A stretch of DNA of 64,000 bases from Chromohalobacter moromii (GCF_023091865.1 NZ_JAHXDI010000004.1:310001-374000); one strand, 5' to 3'. Shown: positions 21,601 through 31,660, counted from the first letter of the stretch. Notes: a model not told the origin generated them from the sequence alone. Translations and numbers: made by a program.

Positions 21601-22546
21601 TTTGTCGACATTCGCCGAGGGCCTCGTCGATCCGCGTTACCAGCGTCTCGCGGATTACGCGCGTGCGCATTGCGAATATTGGGCGGGACGCGTACGCCAT
21701 GCTTTCGAGCATCTCGAGGAAATCGATCCGTTGCATCAGCCGATGGTGCTCGATTGGTTGCCATTTTCCGATCATCCGCAGATCGCCGCGGCTTGCTACC
21801 ATGCTTGGGCCTTGTGCCTACGCGGCGATTATCTGCGTGCCGAGCAACAGATCGAGGCGGCCATACGCCTGGCCGAGTCGATCAAGCATCCCGGCTCGTT
21901 GGCGCTGTCGTTGATTTTCGCCGCGGCGTTGTATCGCCAGTTAGGCCATGTGCACATGGCGGCGACACGCGCCGAACGCGCGCGCGAAGTGACGTCGACG
22001 CCGGATCTGCATCTCTGGCATTACTCGGCGCAAGGCATTCTTGGCTGGCACAAGGCGATGAGTGGCGACCCGCAGGGCCTGGAGCTGCTCGAAGAGAGCA
22101 TGGAGCGGGTAACCGAGGCCACGGGACAGGATCGCTATCAGCGGCCTTTGCTATGGTACGGCGATGCTTGCTTGGCGCTGGGAGAATATGCCCGGGCTGA
22201 GGATTATCTGGACCAATGCTTGATGGTCGCGCGTGAACGCGATTCGTTGTATCTGCCGGAGCTGACCCTGCAAATGGTGCGCGTTCGCCATGCCCTCGGA
22301 CATGCGCCTCAGGACGTGCGTCGCTTGGCTGAACAAGCCTATCGCGCGGCGAGCGAGCAGGAGAATCGGCATCACCAGATCAATGCCTGCGAAGTATGGT
22401 TAATGCTCGTCGATCCCCATGATGACGATATGCGGCAACGGTTCCGCCAATTGCTGGGCCAGGTCTCGTTGACCGACGCTCCGATGCTGGTGCGCTGGCG
22501 CTTGCAACTCGATCGTGCCTTCGAACCGCAGCACGAGCAGTCATGA
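18662..22546 (+). CDS. Large SARP/BTAD-type regulator with AAA ATPase core and TPR-like C-terminus
   Basis: 1294 residues from the ATG at 18662 (a second ATG at 18671 is also possible). Residues about 10-100 look like an OmpR/SARP winged helix (LTLFGHFSMTLGG, YDKVKALLVYLLLNE, NLRHALHSLRQRLGD), followed by a BTAD-like helical domain to about 245. Residues about 275-450 resemble a degenerate class III nucleotide-cyclase module (LAAGLNSGRGLYLP, QPALELMSAAQGSELVISQE) without catalytic Asp pairs. An AAA/STAND ATPase follows, with Walker A GALGMGKSALL (about 500) and Walker B LALVIDDLQWLDE (about 613). The last 450 residues are TPR-like helices. No C-terminal LuxR helix-turn-helix is seen. It is probably a ligand- or protein-gated transcription activator; target unknown. 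Confidence 0.75.
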   Translation: MTTMTQDTPVPPRLTLFGHFSMTLGGTTLTQFSYDKVKALLVYLLLNEQATNRAGLAEMLWPDQGLSSGRTNLRHALHSLRQRLGDEAELALTVSRQSIELRLGSHWVMDVRRLETLLKAPPEIGAIDELLTLYRGDMVEELHLPQCSDFQRWLVKMRGEWRQRMIAYIEHALDGIDDVPEEILRQLVSRFSGYGPFHERLVRQLAEKGQIAAAHEQFNAYLELLALSGQQPEAEFLQLARYWSGGAQPTAPTSPQGAFSRTVALDSAPVREDEIDYRQLSVMAIRLHLQGDWQERAQGHACLLLQVELMRWLERQCHLLGGFWLPGATGGLGLACFGTHGPTHQLAELVALYEHCRRQLPEEVQRHWSGGDPAPRFELAAGLNSGRGLYLPERRLADPLGQVTQPALELMSAAQGSELVISQESSQHMPPALDLQPRLTTRLLTADGRVRLRALVLGVDEGGRDATPPSLIGREAALRQLRDALARVVIGLRQSVLVQGALGMGKSALLVSFRQLEQSQEIALCWQPTTRLSTQTPYGVVRSLLRWYLDRDVDSSTLAAWLANEPTLDESRREVLYHALSDGDGDDIGEILEPVTQLFHSLIERITASRPLALVIDDLQWLDELSLKVLLALQARLSINVPFMLIASHHGREALPVRLNWDQHIVLGRLDSTQSSRLLVQLAKHYRLHISPRLREQLIERCDGVPLYLQEICRRLDMDRREGRRVQVDELPRGLLGLLSSRIEQLDADRDVAHVAAVLGRQFRITFLRECTGLGDTRLKQVLDHMQRLEIIEPCHGDSPFDYQFVHQLLQEAAYLSCPRDVRERLHHQVVTLIEERFPALIGQHPGYFASHLRRSGDHARAARYFELAARAALKLSANRTALQMADSGLECLQDLASQEERHISLLTVRGQAAFALEGHGSPTAHESFVRAKDMLGTLEARRVEDDEPDDEQPFLVTWGLWVGCSQRHAHADAFALAARLSTFAEGLVDPRYQRLADYARAHCEYWAGRVRHAFEHLEEIDPLHQPMVLDWLPFSDHPQIAAACYHAWALCLRGDYLRAEQQIEAAIRLAESIKHPGSLALSLIFAAALYRQLGHVHMAATRAERAREVTSTPDLHLWHYSAQGILGWHKAMSGDPQGLELLEESMERVTEATGQDRYQRPLLWYGDACLALGEYARAEDYLDQCLMVARERDSLYLPELTLQMVRVRHALGHAPQDVRRLAEQAYRAASEQENRHHQINACEVWLMLVDPHDDDMRQRFRQLLGQVSLTDAPMLVRWRLQLDRAFEPQHEQS

Positions 22547-22563
22547 TTGCAAGCTCAGCGTCG

Positions 22564-23292
22564 TCAGATCGAAAATTCGCGTAGTTGGGGCGTGGCTTCG
22601 TCCTCGACTCGCACTTCCCAGCCACTGCTGGGCCGCCAGTCGCCGAGTACGATGCGTCGGGCAGGCTGACCGTCGAGATCGAAGTCGTGTACCGCCGGGC
22701 GGTGCGTATGTCCATGGATCAGCGTGGTGACGTCATGCGCGCGCATGGCTGCTTCGACTTCCGCCGGCGTCACGTCCATGATCGCATCGGCTTTTTGCGT
22801 GTTGGCGTCCGCGGATTGCAGGCGCAGGCTCTTGGCGAGCTCCAGGCGTTGCTCGACGGGCAGCGCGAGAATCTGAGCTTGCCATTCTGGATCGCGCGAC
22901 ATGGCGCGAAACTTCATGTACTCCTCATCGCCAGTGCACAGGCTATCGCCGTGCATCAGTAGTACGCGCTGGTTGCCCAGGGTCACGAGACTCGGGTCAT
23001 CGAGCAGGGTGGCGCCGGCGGCATCGGCGAAGGCGTTACCGACCAGGAAGTCTCGATTGCCATGCATGAAATAAAGCTGGGTGCCGGCGTCGCTGAGGCG
23101 CTTGAGCGCATCAATGACTTGACGCTCCAAGTCACCGAGGTAGTCGTCACCAATCCAGGCTTCGAAGATATCGCCGAGCAGATAGAGCGTATCGGCGTGG
23201 CGCGCCTCGGTCTCTAGATAATTCAGAAAGCCGTGAACGATGTCCGGCTGGCCTGCGTGGAGGTGCAAATCGGAAATCAGCAGGGTGGTCAT
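22564..23292 (-). CDS. lpxH: UDP-2,3-diacylglucosamine diphosphatase LpxH
   Basis: 242 residues. Calcineurin-like metallophosphatase motifs are in order: LISDLHLHAG (about 4-13), GDIFEAWIGDD (about 40-50), HGNRDFL (about 78-84), LMHGD (about 113) and HGHTHRPA (about 194-201). It cleaves UDP-2,3-diacylglucosamine to lipid X and UMP at the inner membrane in lipid A synthesis. It follows ppiB on the minus strand, as in many gammaproteobacteria, with an 85-bp gap, and converges with the large regulator 17 bp away. Confidence 0.95.
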   Translation of the reverse strand: MTTLLISDLHLHAGQPDIVHGFLNYLETEARHADTLYLLGDIFEAWIGDDYLGDLERQVIDALKRLSDAGTQLYFMHGNRDFLVGNAFADAAGATLLDDPSLVTLGNQRVLLMHGDSLCTGDEEYMKFRAMSRDPEWQAQILALPVEQRLELAKSLRLQSADANTQKADAIMDVTPAEVEAAMRAHDVTTLIHGHTHRPAVHDFDLDGQPARRIVLGDWRPSSGWEVRVEDEATPQLREFSI

Positions 23293-23377
23293 CGTGCTGG
23301 CGTCCTCATGGGCGTGCTTGTGGCTGGAGTCAGGTACCTCAGCGTCGCACCGTTATTCGGCGCGACGCTGTGCGTCG

Positions 23378-23872
23378 TCAATCCTCGATGTAGGCACGCT
23401 CGAGAATGACGTCTTCGGCGGGCACATCGGCATGCATGCCGCGGCGCGTGGTGCGGATGTTCTTGATCTTCTCGACGACATCCATGCCTTCGGCGACCTC
23501 GGCGAAGACGCAGTATCCCCAGCCTTGCATGGACTTATCGCGATGGTTGAGGAAGTCGTTGTCGGCGACGTTGATGAAAAATTGTGCGCTGGCGGAATGC
23601 GGATCCTGCGTGCGCGCCATGGCCACGCTGCCCTTGACGTTCTTCAGGCCGTTATCCGCTTCATTGTCGATCGGCGCACGGGTGGGCTTTTGCTCGAATT
23701 GGGTGTCGAAGCCGCCGCCCTGGACCATGAAGCCATCGATGACGCGATGGAACAGGGTGTCGTCGTAATGGCCGTCGCGCACGTATTGCTCGAAGTTGGC
23801 CGCGGTCTTGGGCGCGTTATCATGGTCGAGGCGCAGACGAATGCTGCCGTAATTGGTTTGCAGAACGATCAT
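23378..23872 (-). CDS. ppiB: Peptidyl-prolyl cis-trans isomerase B (cyclophilin)
   Basis: 164 residues, the usual cytosolic PpiB size, without signal peptide. The active-site segment [16 protein letters not shown] (about residues 41-56) contains the catalytic Arg, and [15 protein letters not shown] is the second conserved block. It isomerises Xaa-Pro bonds during folding. The gene starts about 170 bp from glnS in the opposite direction, so the promoters are back to back. Confidence 0.94.
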   Translation of the reverse strand: MIVLQTNYGSIRLRLDHDNAPKTAANFEQYVRDGHYDDTLFHRVIDGFMVQGGGFDTQFEQKPTRAPIDNEADNGLKNVKGSVAMARTQDPHSASAQFFINVADNDFLNHRDKSMQGWGYCVFAEVAEGMDVVEKIKNIRTTRRGMHADVPAEDVILERAYIED

Positions 23873-23905
23873 GGGCGTATCCTGGCGAAGAGAACTGAGC
23901 GCGAC

Positions 23906-23936
23906 TTGGCGTCGCGCGCTGGCGTCGCGCTATAAT
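23906..23936 (+). promoter_or_regulatory. Possible sigma-70 promoter of glnS
   Basis: A perfect TATAAT lies at 23931-23936 in an otherwise GC-rich divergent region; TTGGCG at 23906-23911 is the best -35, with a long 19-bp spacer. It lies about 100 bp upstream of the glnS start. Confidence 0.45.
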
Positions 23937-24039
23937 AGCGGCTTTGCACCCGCGGGCGAAACCGTGTCGAGGCGCCAGCCAGTGCTTTGACGTGCCCTCC
24001 GGTCACTTCGCGAACGAACAGAGGTTCTTTAGACAGCCC

Positions 24040-25719
<1,680 letters not shown>

Positions 25720-25731
25720 GAGGGGATTACC

Positions 25732-27117
25732 GTGCAGATCTACAACACGCTGACGCGACGCAAGGAAACGTTCACGCCGCTCGACGCGGGACGGGTGCGC
25801 ATGTATGTCTGCGGGATTACCGTCTACGACTACTGCCATATCGGCCATGCTCGCGTCATGGTGGCGTTCGATATGATCACGCGCTATCTACGCTGGCGCG
25901 GCTTTGAGGTCGATTACGTACGCAATATCACCGACATCGACGACAAGATCCTCAAGCGGGCCGAGGAGAATGGCGAGCCGATTGCGGCGCTGACCGAACG
26001 AATGATCGACGCGATGCATGAAGACGAAGGACGCCTTGGCGTATTGCGTCCGGATCGCGAGCCGCGTGCCACGGCCCATGTCGATGATATCGTTGCCATG
26101 GTCCAGCGCTTGATCGACAAGGGCTATGCGTATCCGGCCGCCAACGGTGACGTCTATTATCGCGTGCGGCGTTTCGAGGGCTACGGCAAGCTCAGCAATC
26201 GCGATCTCGATGACATGCGCTCGGGCGCGCGTATCGAAGTCGAGGTCGCCAAGGAAGATCCGCTGGACTTCGTGCTGTGGAAGGCCGCCAAGCCCGGTGA
26301 GGAGAGTTGGCCGTCGCCGTGGGGCGCGGGGCGACCGGGTTGGCATATCGAGTGCTCGGCGATGTCGACGTGCTGCTTGGGCGATACCTTCGATATTCAT
26401 GGCGGTGGCCCGGACCTTGTCTTTCCTCACCATGAAAACGAGATCGCGCAAAGCGAGGCTGCGACCGGACAGGCCTACGTCAACACCTGGATGCATGCCG
26501 GCGCCGTGCGTGTCGATCACGAGAAGATGTCCAAGTCTCTGGGCAACTTCTTCACGATTCGCGAGGTGTTGGAGGTGCATGCCCCTGAAGTGGTGCGCTA
26601 TCTGCTTCTGGCCAGCCACTACCGCAGTCCCATCAATTATGCCCCCGACGCGCTGGGCGAGGCGCGCCGTTCTCTGGAGCGATTTTACAACGCGTTGCAG
26701 AGCGTCACGCCGGTCGAGGGCGATGTGGACGCGCGTCATCGCGAGCGTTTCGTGGCCGCGATGGATGACGATTTCAATACCGCTGAGGCCTTGGCGGTGT
26801 TGTTCGATCTTGCGCGCGAGCTGAACCGGGCCAAGCAGGAGGCTCCGGAGCGTGCGCCAGCGTTGGCTTACGAGCTCATCTCCCTGGGCGGTGTGCTGGG
26901 CCTCTTCGAGCAAGCGCCGGCTGATTTCCTGCAGGCGGGGGCGGGGCAACTGCCGATGACCGAAGAAGAAATCGAGTCGCGCATCGAGGCTCGGGCGCAG
27001 GCCAAGAAAGCCAAGGATTTCGCCACCGCCGATGGCATTCGCGATGAATTGGCGGCGCTGGGGATTGTGTTGAAAGATAGCCGCGAAGGCACGACTTGGG
27101 TGGTCGAAGGCGGCTGA
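25732..27117 (+). CDS. cysS: Cysteinyl-tRNA synthetase
   Basis: 461 residues, identical in length to E. coli CysS. GTG start with GAGAGGGG upstream. The zinc ligands are Cys in [10 protein letters not shown] (about residue 28), the Cys of HIECSAMS and the His/Glu of [17 protein letters not shown] motif [10 protein letters not shown] (about 36-45) and [10 protein letters not shown] (about 266-275) are intact. It charges tRNA-Cys. A strong terminator follows directly, ending the glnS-cysS unit. Confidence 0.97.
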   Translation: MQIYNTLTRRKETFTPLDAGRVRMYVCGITVYDYCHIGHARVMVAFDMITRYLRWRGFEVDYVRNITDIDDKILKRAEENGEPIAALTERMIDAMHEDEGRLGVLRPDREPRATAHVDDIVAMVQRLIDKGYAYPAANGDVYYRVRRFEGYGKLSNRDLDDMRSGARIEVEVAKEDPLDFVLWKAAKPGEESWPSPWGAGRPGWHIECSAMSTCCLGDTFDIHGGGPDLVFPHHENEIAQSEAATGQAYVNTWMHAGAVRVDHEKMSKSLGNFFTIREVLEVHAPEVVRYLLLASHYRSPINYAPDALGEARRSLERFYNALQSVTPVEGDVDARHRERFVAAMDDDFNTAEALAVLFDLARELNRAKQEAPERAPALAYELISLGGVLGLFEQAPADFLQAGAGQLPMTEEEIESRIEARAQAKKAKDFATADGIRDELAALGIVLKDSREGTTWVVEGG

Positions 27118-27142
27118 TTTCCGTCAATCGGAAACCCGATAC

Positions 27143-27176
27143 ACAAAGCCCGCGACGTTATAGTCGCGGGCTTTGT
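27143..27176. terminator. Bidirectional terminator between cysS and mtnN
   Basis: Perfect 14-bp stem ACAAAGCCCGCGAC / GTCGCGGGCTTTGT with loop GTTATA, followed by a T-rich stretch on the plus strand. It lies between two convergent genes and can serve both. Confidence 0.88.
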
Positions 27177-27206
27177 TGTTTCTTGCCGACAGGTATCGTT
27201 ATTGGC

Positions 27207-27914
27207 TCAAGATGTCGTGCCCAGGCGCTTGACCATGGCTTCGACCATCAGCGCCGAATGCGTGGCAGCTTTATCGATAAAGGCCTTGAAGGAAAGGTCG
27301 GACTCCTTGCCGGCAATATCGGAAAGCGCACGAATGACGACGAACGGACAGTCGTAAAGGTGGCACGTCTGGGCGATGGCCGCCGCTTCCATCTCGGCGG
27401 CCAACATGCTCGGAAAGCGCTCGCGTGCCGTTGCCACCATGGCCTCATCGGCCATGAAGACATCACCCGTGCAGATGAGGCCTTCCGTGACGCGCAACTC
27501 ACCGAGCCCCTCGATGCACTCGCGGGCGACGTTCACCAGGCGAGGGTCGGGGAGATAGGCGGCTGGCATCTGCGGCACCTGGCCGTACTCATAGCCGAAG
27601 ACCACGGCGTCGACGTCGTGGTGGCGTACCTCGCTGGAGATGACCACGTTCCCGACTTCGAGATCGGCACCGAAGCCGCCAGCCGAGCCGGTGTTAATGA
27701 CCACGTCGGGTTTATAAAGCTCGAGCATTTGAGTGGTGCCAACGGCGGCATTCACCTTGCCGATACCCGATTGAAGGATAACGACATCGACACCGTGCAA
27801 GTAGCCGGTGTGAAAGGTCGAACCGGCGTGCTGGCGGGTCTGGCCGTTTTCAAGGTGCGAGGCGAGGAGTTCGACCTCCTCGGCCATGGCACCGATGATG
27901 GCGATCTTGCGCAT
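27207..27914 (-). CDS. mtnN: 5'-methylthioadenosine/S-adenosylhomocysteine nucleosidase
   Basis: 235 residues from the ATG at 27912-27914; an upstream in-frame ATG adds 16 unrelated residues. Motifs MRKIAIIGAMAEEVELL, VVINTGSAGGFG (about 71-82), the substrate segment EMEAAAIAQTCH (about 172-183, Glu pair) and the catalytic Asp in IRALSDIAGKES (about 196-207) are present. It cleaves adenine from SAH and MTA, yielding S-ribosylhomocysteine, which is the substrate of LuxS encoded 22 bp upstream in the same direction. Together they run the two-step activated-methyl recycling route. Confidence 0.96.
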   Translation of the reverse strand: MRKIAIIGAMAEEVELLASHLENGQTRQHAGSTFHTGYLHGVDVVILQSGIGKVNAAVGTTQMLELYKPDVVINTGSAGGFGADLEVGNVVISSEVRHHDVDAVVFGYEYGQVPQMPAAYLPDPRLVNVARECIEGLGELRVTEGLICTGDVFMADEAMVATARERFPSMLAAEMEAAAIAQTCHLYDCPFVVIRALSDIAGKESDLSFKAFIDKAATHSALMVEAMVKRLGTTS

Positions 27915-27936
27915 GGGGGTGTGGCCTCTTTCTCGA

Positions 27937-28404
27937 TCAGGCGAACACCTGGTTCCATTCATTGCGCTTGGCCAGCAGATCGCGGGCTAGGGCTTGAGCG
28001 CCTTCCAGGCTGTGGCTGGCGGCCCAGCCGCACTGCATTTCGTTGCAGGCCGGCACGTCCTCGGCGACAAGGACATCATTGAGAGTCTTGTCGATCAGAT
28101 CGAGTACATCGTCGTAATCATCGTGGTTGATTAACGATACATAGAAGCCGGTCTGGCAACCCATGGGGCTGATGTCGAGAATCTTGTCGGTATGGTTGCG
28201 CGACAGTTCGGCCATCAGGTGTTCCAGAGAATGCAGCGCGGGCATTTCCATGTGTGCCTTGTTGGGCTGGCAGATGCGCAGGTCGTACTTGTGAATCGCA
28301 TCGCCTTGCTCGCCTGTCTTGATGCCAGCCAGACGTACATAAGGTGCTTTGACCTTTGTATGGTCGAGGTTAAAGCTTTCGACGTTCATTTCTTTATCGC
28401 TCAT
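27937..28404 (-). CDS. luxS: S-ribosylhomocysteine lyase (AI-2 synthase)
   Basis: 155 residues. The metal site is formed by His58 and His62 in [14 protein letters not shown] and the Cys in [16 protein letters not shown] near residue 127; the catalytic Cys is in [12 protein letters not shown]. LuxS converts S-ribosylhomocysteine to homocysteine and DPD, the AI-2 precursor. It heads a two-gene unit with mtnN. No lsr or luxPQ gene is present here, so whether AI-2 is used as a signal cannot be judged; methyl-cycle recycling is the safe role. Confidence 0.95.
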   Translation of the reverse strand: MSDKEMNVESFNLDHTKVKAPYVRLAGIKTGEQGDAIHKYDLRICQPNKAHMEMPALHSLEHLMAELSRNHTDKILDISPMGCQTGFYVSLINHDDYDDVLDLIDKTLNDVLVAEDVPACNEMQCGWAASHSLEGAQALARDLLAKRNEWNQVFA

Positions 28405-28458
28405 CTATCCACTCCTTCTCGCGATCTCGGTAGCATCATTCATTGTAACGTCTGTATG

Positions 28459-29322
28459 TCAGGCGTGCATGCCGTCGTGGAGTTCGGCGGCATGTAGGGT
28501 GTTCTCCAGCAGTGAGGCGACCGTCATGGGGCCGACCCCACCGGGTACGGGGGTGATGAAACTGGCACGCTCTGCAGCAGGCGTGAACTCGACATCACCC
28601 GCGAGCTTGCCATCGGCCTGGCGATTGATACCCACGTCGATGACGACGGCCCCTTCCTTGACCCACTCGCCCTTGACGAGTCCGGGTTTGCCGACGGCGA
28701 CGATGAGCAAGTCGGCACGGCGTACGTGCGATTCGAGATTCCGGGTGAAACGGTGACAGACAGTGGTCGTACTACCCGCCAGCATCAGCTCCATGGCCAT
28801 GGGGCGCCCGACGATATTGGAGGCGCCGACGATGACGGCATCCAAGCCACGTGCCTGAATGCCGCTCTCTTGTAAAAGCGTCATGATGCCTTTGGGGGTG
28901 CAAGGACGCAGCACGGGAAGCCGTTGCGCGAGGCGGCCGAGGTTGTATGGATGAAAACCATCGACATCCTTATCGGGCCGGATACGCTCGAGAATCGGGC
29001 GTTCGTCGAGATGCTCGGGCAGGGGGAGCTGCACCAATATGCCATCGATGTCGGTATCGGCGTTCAGCGAGTCGACCAATGCCTCGAGTTGCGTCTGCGT
29101 GGTCGTGGCGGGAAGCTGGTGTTGCACCGAGTGCAGGCCGGCTTGGTCGCAGGCGCGATGCTTGTTGCGAACGTAGACTTCGGAGGCAGGGTCCTCACCA
29201 ACGAGGATGACCGCGAGCCCGGGAGCGCGCTTGCCATCATGGCGGCGTGCCTGGACCTGACGAGATACCTGTTCGCGGACATTGGCGGCAATCGCTTTGC
29301 CGTCGATCAACTGAGCGGTCAT
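28459..29322 (-). CDS. folD: Bifunctional methylenetetrahydrofolate dehydrogenase/cyclohydrolase
   Basis: 287 residues from the ATG at 29320-29322 (E. coli FolD has 288); the frame is open for 56 further codons upstream but that segment is not FolD-like. Catalytic Lys lies in [13 protein letters not shown] (about residues 50-62), the substrate region is [13 protein letters not shown] (about 94-106) and the NADP-binding region [17 protein letters not shown] (about 160-176). It interconverts methylene-, methenyl- and 10-formyl-THF. The 3' end lies 54 bp from luxS, so weak cotranscription is possible. Confidence 0.95.
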   Translation of the reverse strand: MTAQLIDGKAIAANVREQVSRQVQARRHDGKRAPGLAVILVGEDPASEVYVRNKHRACDQAGLHSVQHQLPATTTQTQLEALVDSLNADTDIDGILVQLPLPEHLDERPILERIRPDKDVDGFHPYNLGRLAQRLPVLRPCTPKGIMTLLQESGIQARGLDAVIVGASNIVGRPMAMELMLAGSTTTVCHRFTRNLESHVRRADLLIVAVGKPGLVKGEWVKEGAVVIDVGINRQADGKLAGDVEFTPAAERASFITPVPGGVGPMTVASLLENTLHAAELHDGMHA

Positions 29323-29451
29323 CGACTCGTTCCTTTGGCGTGCGTGGCCCGGTGAGGGGCGGCGTTTTGAAAGAAGCGCAATTTTCGCACGCTGGGAGGC
29401 GCAGTCAATGTATCTTGCGCTGGGATGAGGCGGAATATGAAACGTAAGGGC

Positions 29452-29479
29452 TTGACCTGGCAAGGAAGATGCGTAGAAT
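29452..29479 (+). promoter_or_regulatory. Probable stable-RNA promoter of the tRNA cluster
   Basis: TTGACC (29452-29457), 16-bp spacer, TAGAAT (29474-29479), followed by a GC-rich discriminator (ACGCTGCGC) as in stringently controlled tRNA promoters. The first tRNA starts about 45 bp after the expected start site. Confidence 0.65.
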
Positions 29480-29531
29480 ACGCTGCGCATCGACGGGCTC
29501 GATTGGCCACGCCCAAGCGGTCTCGGGGCAA

Positions 29532-29608
29532 CGGGGTATAGCGCAGTCTGGTAGCGCGCCTGCTTTGGGAGCAGGATGTCGGGGGTTCAAATCCCTCTAC
29601 CCCGACCA
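29532..29608 (+). tRNA. tRNA-Pro (anticodon TGG)
   Basis: 77 nt with encoded CCA. Acceptor stem CGGGGTA/TACCCCG, anticodon stem CCTGC/GCAGG with loop TTTGGGA, T-loop GGTTCAAATC. The anticodon TGG reads proline codons CCN. Confidence 0.95.
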
Positions 29609-29664
29609 GCATCCGGATCCTCTCGAGGATCGGTTCCAGGTTGGGTCTGGGCCAGCGTTATAAA

Positions 29665-29741
29665 GCGCTCATAGCTCAACCGGATAGAGCAACGGCCTTC
29701 TAAGCCGTAGGTTGCAGGTTCAAGTCCTGCTGGGCGCGCCA
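29665..29741 (+). tRNA. tRNA-Arg (anticodon TCT)
   Basis: 77 nt with encoded CCA. Acceptor GCGCTCA/TGGGCGC (two G-U pairs), anticodon stem ACGGC/GCCGT with loop CTTCTAA, discriminator G. The anticodon TCT reads AGA/AGG, rare codons in this GC-rich genome. Confidence 0.95.
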
Positions 29742-29796
29742 AGCGAAAATCCGAAAAGTGTCGATGTCGCGGTAACGCCCGTGTGTTTCAAGTTAT

Positions 29797-29872
29797 GGTG
29801 GATGTAGCTCAGTGGTAGAGCCCCGGATTGTGGCTCCGGTGGTCGTGGGTTCGATCCCCATCATCCACCCCA
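29797..29872 (+). tRNA. tRNA-His (anticodon GTG), copy 1
   Basis: 76 nt with encoded CCA and with the extra G at position -1 (29797) opposite C73, the identity element of tRNA-His. Anticodon stem CCGGA/TCCGG with loop TTGTGGC. Confidence 0.95.
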
Positions 29873-29904
29873 TGCTTGAATATGCTGCAAAAAATCGTCG
29901 TCGT

Positions 29905-29980
29905 GGTGGATGTAGCTCAGTGGTAGAGCCCCGGATTGTGGCTCCGGTGGTCGTGGGTTCGATCCCCATCATCCACCCCA
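29905..29980 (+). tRNA. tRNA-His (anticodon GTG), copy 2
   Basis: Identical to the preceding tRNA-His over all 76 nt, separated from it by a 32-bp unrelated spacer. A tandem duplication that gives two His tRNA genes in one transcript. Confidence 0.95.
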
Positions 29981-30176
29981 GCGATGTCTTTTCCTTACTT
30001 GCCCCCTCTGTTTGTTTCTCCTGGCGTAACCTCAGTCTTCGTGAGTTGCACCTCGCACGCCTGCATCGGTATGCCTCATTCGGCTTTCTTGCGTCTTCAC
30101 GACGATCATTCGCCCTTTTTTCGTGCCTTTTCCCTTGTAAGATGAGGCATACAGCCCCATAAACTTCGCAGCACGC

Positions 30177-30205
30177 TTGCCAGCGTGAATGGGGATTCAT
30201 AGAAT
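30177..30205 (+). promoter_or_regulatory. Probable sigma-70 promoter of tig
   Basis: TTGCCA (30177-30182), 17-bp spacer, TAGAAT (30200-30205), 51 bp upstream of the trigger factor start. The rest of the 276-bp gap after the tRNA genes shows no gene. Confidence 0.6.
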
Positions 30206-30256
30206 CCTCGTCTTATACTTATTTTCAGAACGCCCCCAGTCGGTAGAGGATCATTC

Positions 30257-31609
30257 ATGCAAGTTTCCGTTGAGTCGACTTCCCAGATCGAACGTCGTGT
30301 CACCGTCCAAGTGCCGGCTGCCGAAGTCGATCAAGCCGTGGCTACCCGTCTCCAGGAAACCGCCAAGAACGTGCGGCTGAACGGTTTTCGGCGTGGCAAG
30401 ATTCCGCAGACGGTTGTGCGTCAGCGTTTCGGCCAAGAAGTCCGCAACGAGGTGGTGGGCGAAATGATGCGCCAGCACTATGTGCAGGCGATCACTCAGG
30501 AAAGCCTCAATCCAGCGGGTTCTCCTCAGGTAGAGCCGACCGTCGACGAAGACGGTAAGGACCTGGAGTTCGTCGCTATTCTTGAGGTATATCCCGAGTT
30601 CGAGCTCAACACGATCGAAAACACTGAAATCGAGCGCCCCCAGGCGGAGGTGACCGAGGCCGATGTCGATCAGATGATCGACACGCTGCGTTCACAGAAC
30701 GCCGAGTGGGAAACGGTCGAGCGTGCCGCGGCCGATGGCGATCAGGTGACCGTCGATTTCCAAGGGTTCCTGGGTGATGAGCCGTTCGAAGGTGGCGCCG
30801 CCGAAGGCCATGAGCTGGAGCTTGGGTCCAATAGCTTCATCCCTGGTTTCGAAGAGCAACTGGTGGGTGCCCAGGCCGGTGACGATCTCGAGATCAAGGT
30901 GACCTTCCCCGAAGATTATCAGGCGGAGCACCTTGCGGGGCAGGAAGCCACTTTCAAAGTGAAGGTCCACAAGGTGGCTGGCAAGCAGTTGCCCGAGGTC
31001 GACGATGAGTTCATCAAGCGCTTCGGTATCGAAGAGGGCGGCGTCGCTGCCTTCCGCGCCGACGTGCAGAAGAACATGGAGCACGAGCTATCTCAGGCCG
31101 TGACCAATCGCGTCAAGCAGCAAGCGCTCGAAGCGTTGCAGCAGGCTAATGATATTCCGGTCCCGCAAGCATTGATTCAGCAGGAGACCGAGGGTCTCAA
31201 GCGCCAGGCTGCACAGCAGTTTGGTCTGGGGGAAGACTTCGATGTTTCCCAACTGCCTGACGAGCTGTTTGCCGACCAGGCGAAGAAGCGCGTTCAGGTC
31301 GGTCTGCTGTTGGCCGAAGTCGTCAAGGTCAATGAACTCGACGCCAGCGACGACGAAATCAAGGCACGCGTCGAAGAGTTGGCGCAGCAGTACCAGCAGC
31401 CTGAGCAAGTGGTTGAGCATTACCTCAAAAACGAGGACATGAAGAACCAGGTCAAGTCCTCGGTTCTAGAAGACAAGGCGGTTGACAAGCTGCTGGAGCA
31501 AGCTCAGGTTAAGGACGTCGAGATGTCCTATGAGCAGGCTTTGCAAGCGGCACAGCAGCAGCAAGAAGCAGATGATGAGGACGAAGCGCAGGAAGAGACT
31601 AGCGCCTAA
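30257..31609 (+). CDS. tig: Trigger factor
   Basis: 450 residues. The N-terminal ribosome-binding domain has the signature GFRRGKIPQTVVRQRFG (about residues 43-59). The central FKBP-type PPIase domain spans about 160-245 (GDQVTVDFQGFLGDEPFEGG), and the C-terminal chaperone domain ends in an unusually long Gln/Glu/Asp-rich tail (AQQQQEADDEDEAQEE). It meets nascent chains at the ribosomal exit. First gene of the proteostasis block with clpP and clpX, the common gammaproteobacterial order. Confidence 0.96.
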   Translation: MQVSVESTSQIERRVTVQVPAAEVDQAVATRLQETAKNVRLNGFRRGKIPQTVVRQRFGQEVRNEVVGEMMRQHYVQAITQESLNPAGSPQVEPTVDEDGKDLEFVAILEVYPEFELNTIENTEIERPQAEVTEADVDQMIDTLRSQNAEWETVERAAADGDQVTVDFQGFLGDEPFEGGAAEGHELELGSNSFIPGFEEQLVGAQAGDDLEIKVTFPEDYQAEHLAGQEATFKVKVHKVAGKQLPEVDDEFIKRFGIEEGGVAAFRADVQKNMEHELSQAVTNRVKQQALEALQQANDIPVPQALIQQETEGLKRQAAQQFGLGEDFDVSQLPDELFADQAKKRVQVGLLLAEVVKVNELDASDDEIKARVEELAQQYQQPEQVVEHYLKNEDMKNQVKSSVLEDKAVDKLLEQAQVKDVEMSYEQALQAAQQQQEADDEDEAQEETSA

Positions 31610-31640
31610 GCGCTTTCTCGCGTGCCGTCGCAAGTGCCTG

Positions 31641-31660
31641 GACCCGGCTACGGCCGGGTC
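31641..31660 (+). terminator. Hairpin between tig and clpP
   Basis: Perfect 8-bp stem GACCCGGC / GCCGGGTC with tetraloop TACG, 32 bp after the tig stop codon. Only TCT follows, so it is a weak terminator or a processing/attenuation site that lowers read-through into clpP. Confidence 0.5.

Noticed and set aside
25888-26949. Minus-strand frame of 353 codons opposite cysS
   Set aside because: Shadow of a certain gene; no ribosome site or motif.
29323-29490. 56-codon N-terminal extension of folD
   Set aside because: The ATG at 29322 gives the exact family length; the extension crosses the tRNA promoter on the other strand and is not FolD-like.
29793-30200. Minus-strand frame with an internal repeat of about 25 residues
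   Set aside because: The repeat is caused by the two identical tRNA-His genes read on the wrong strand; it is not a protein.
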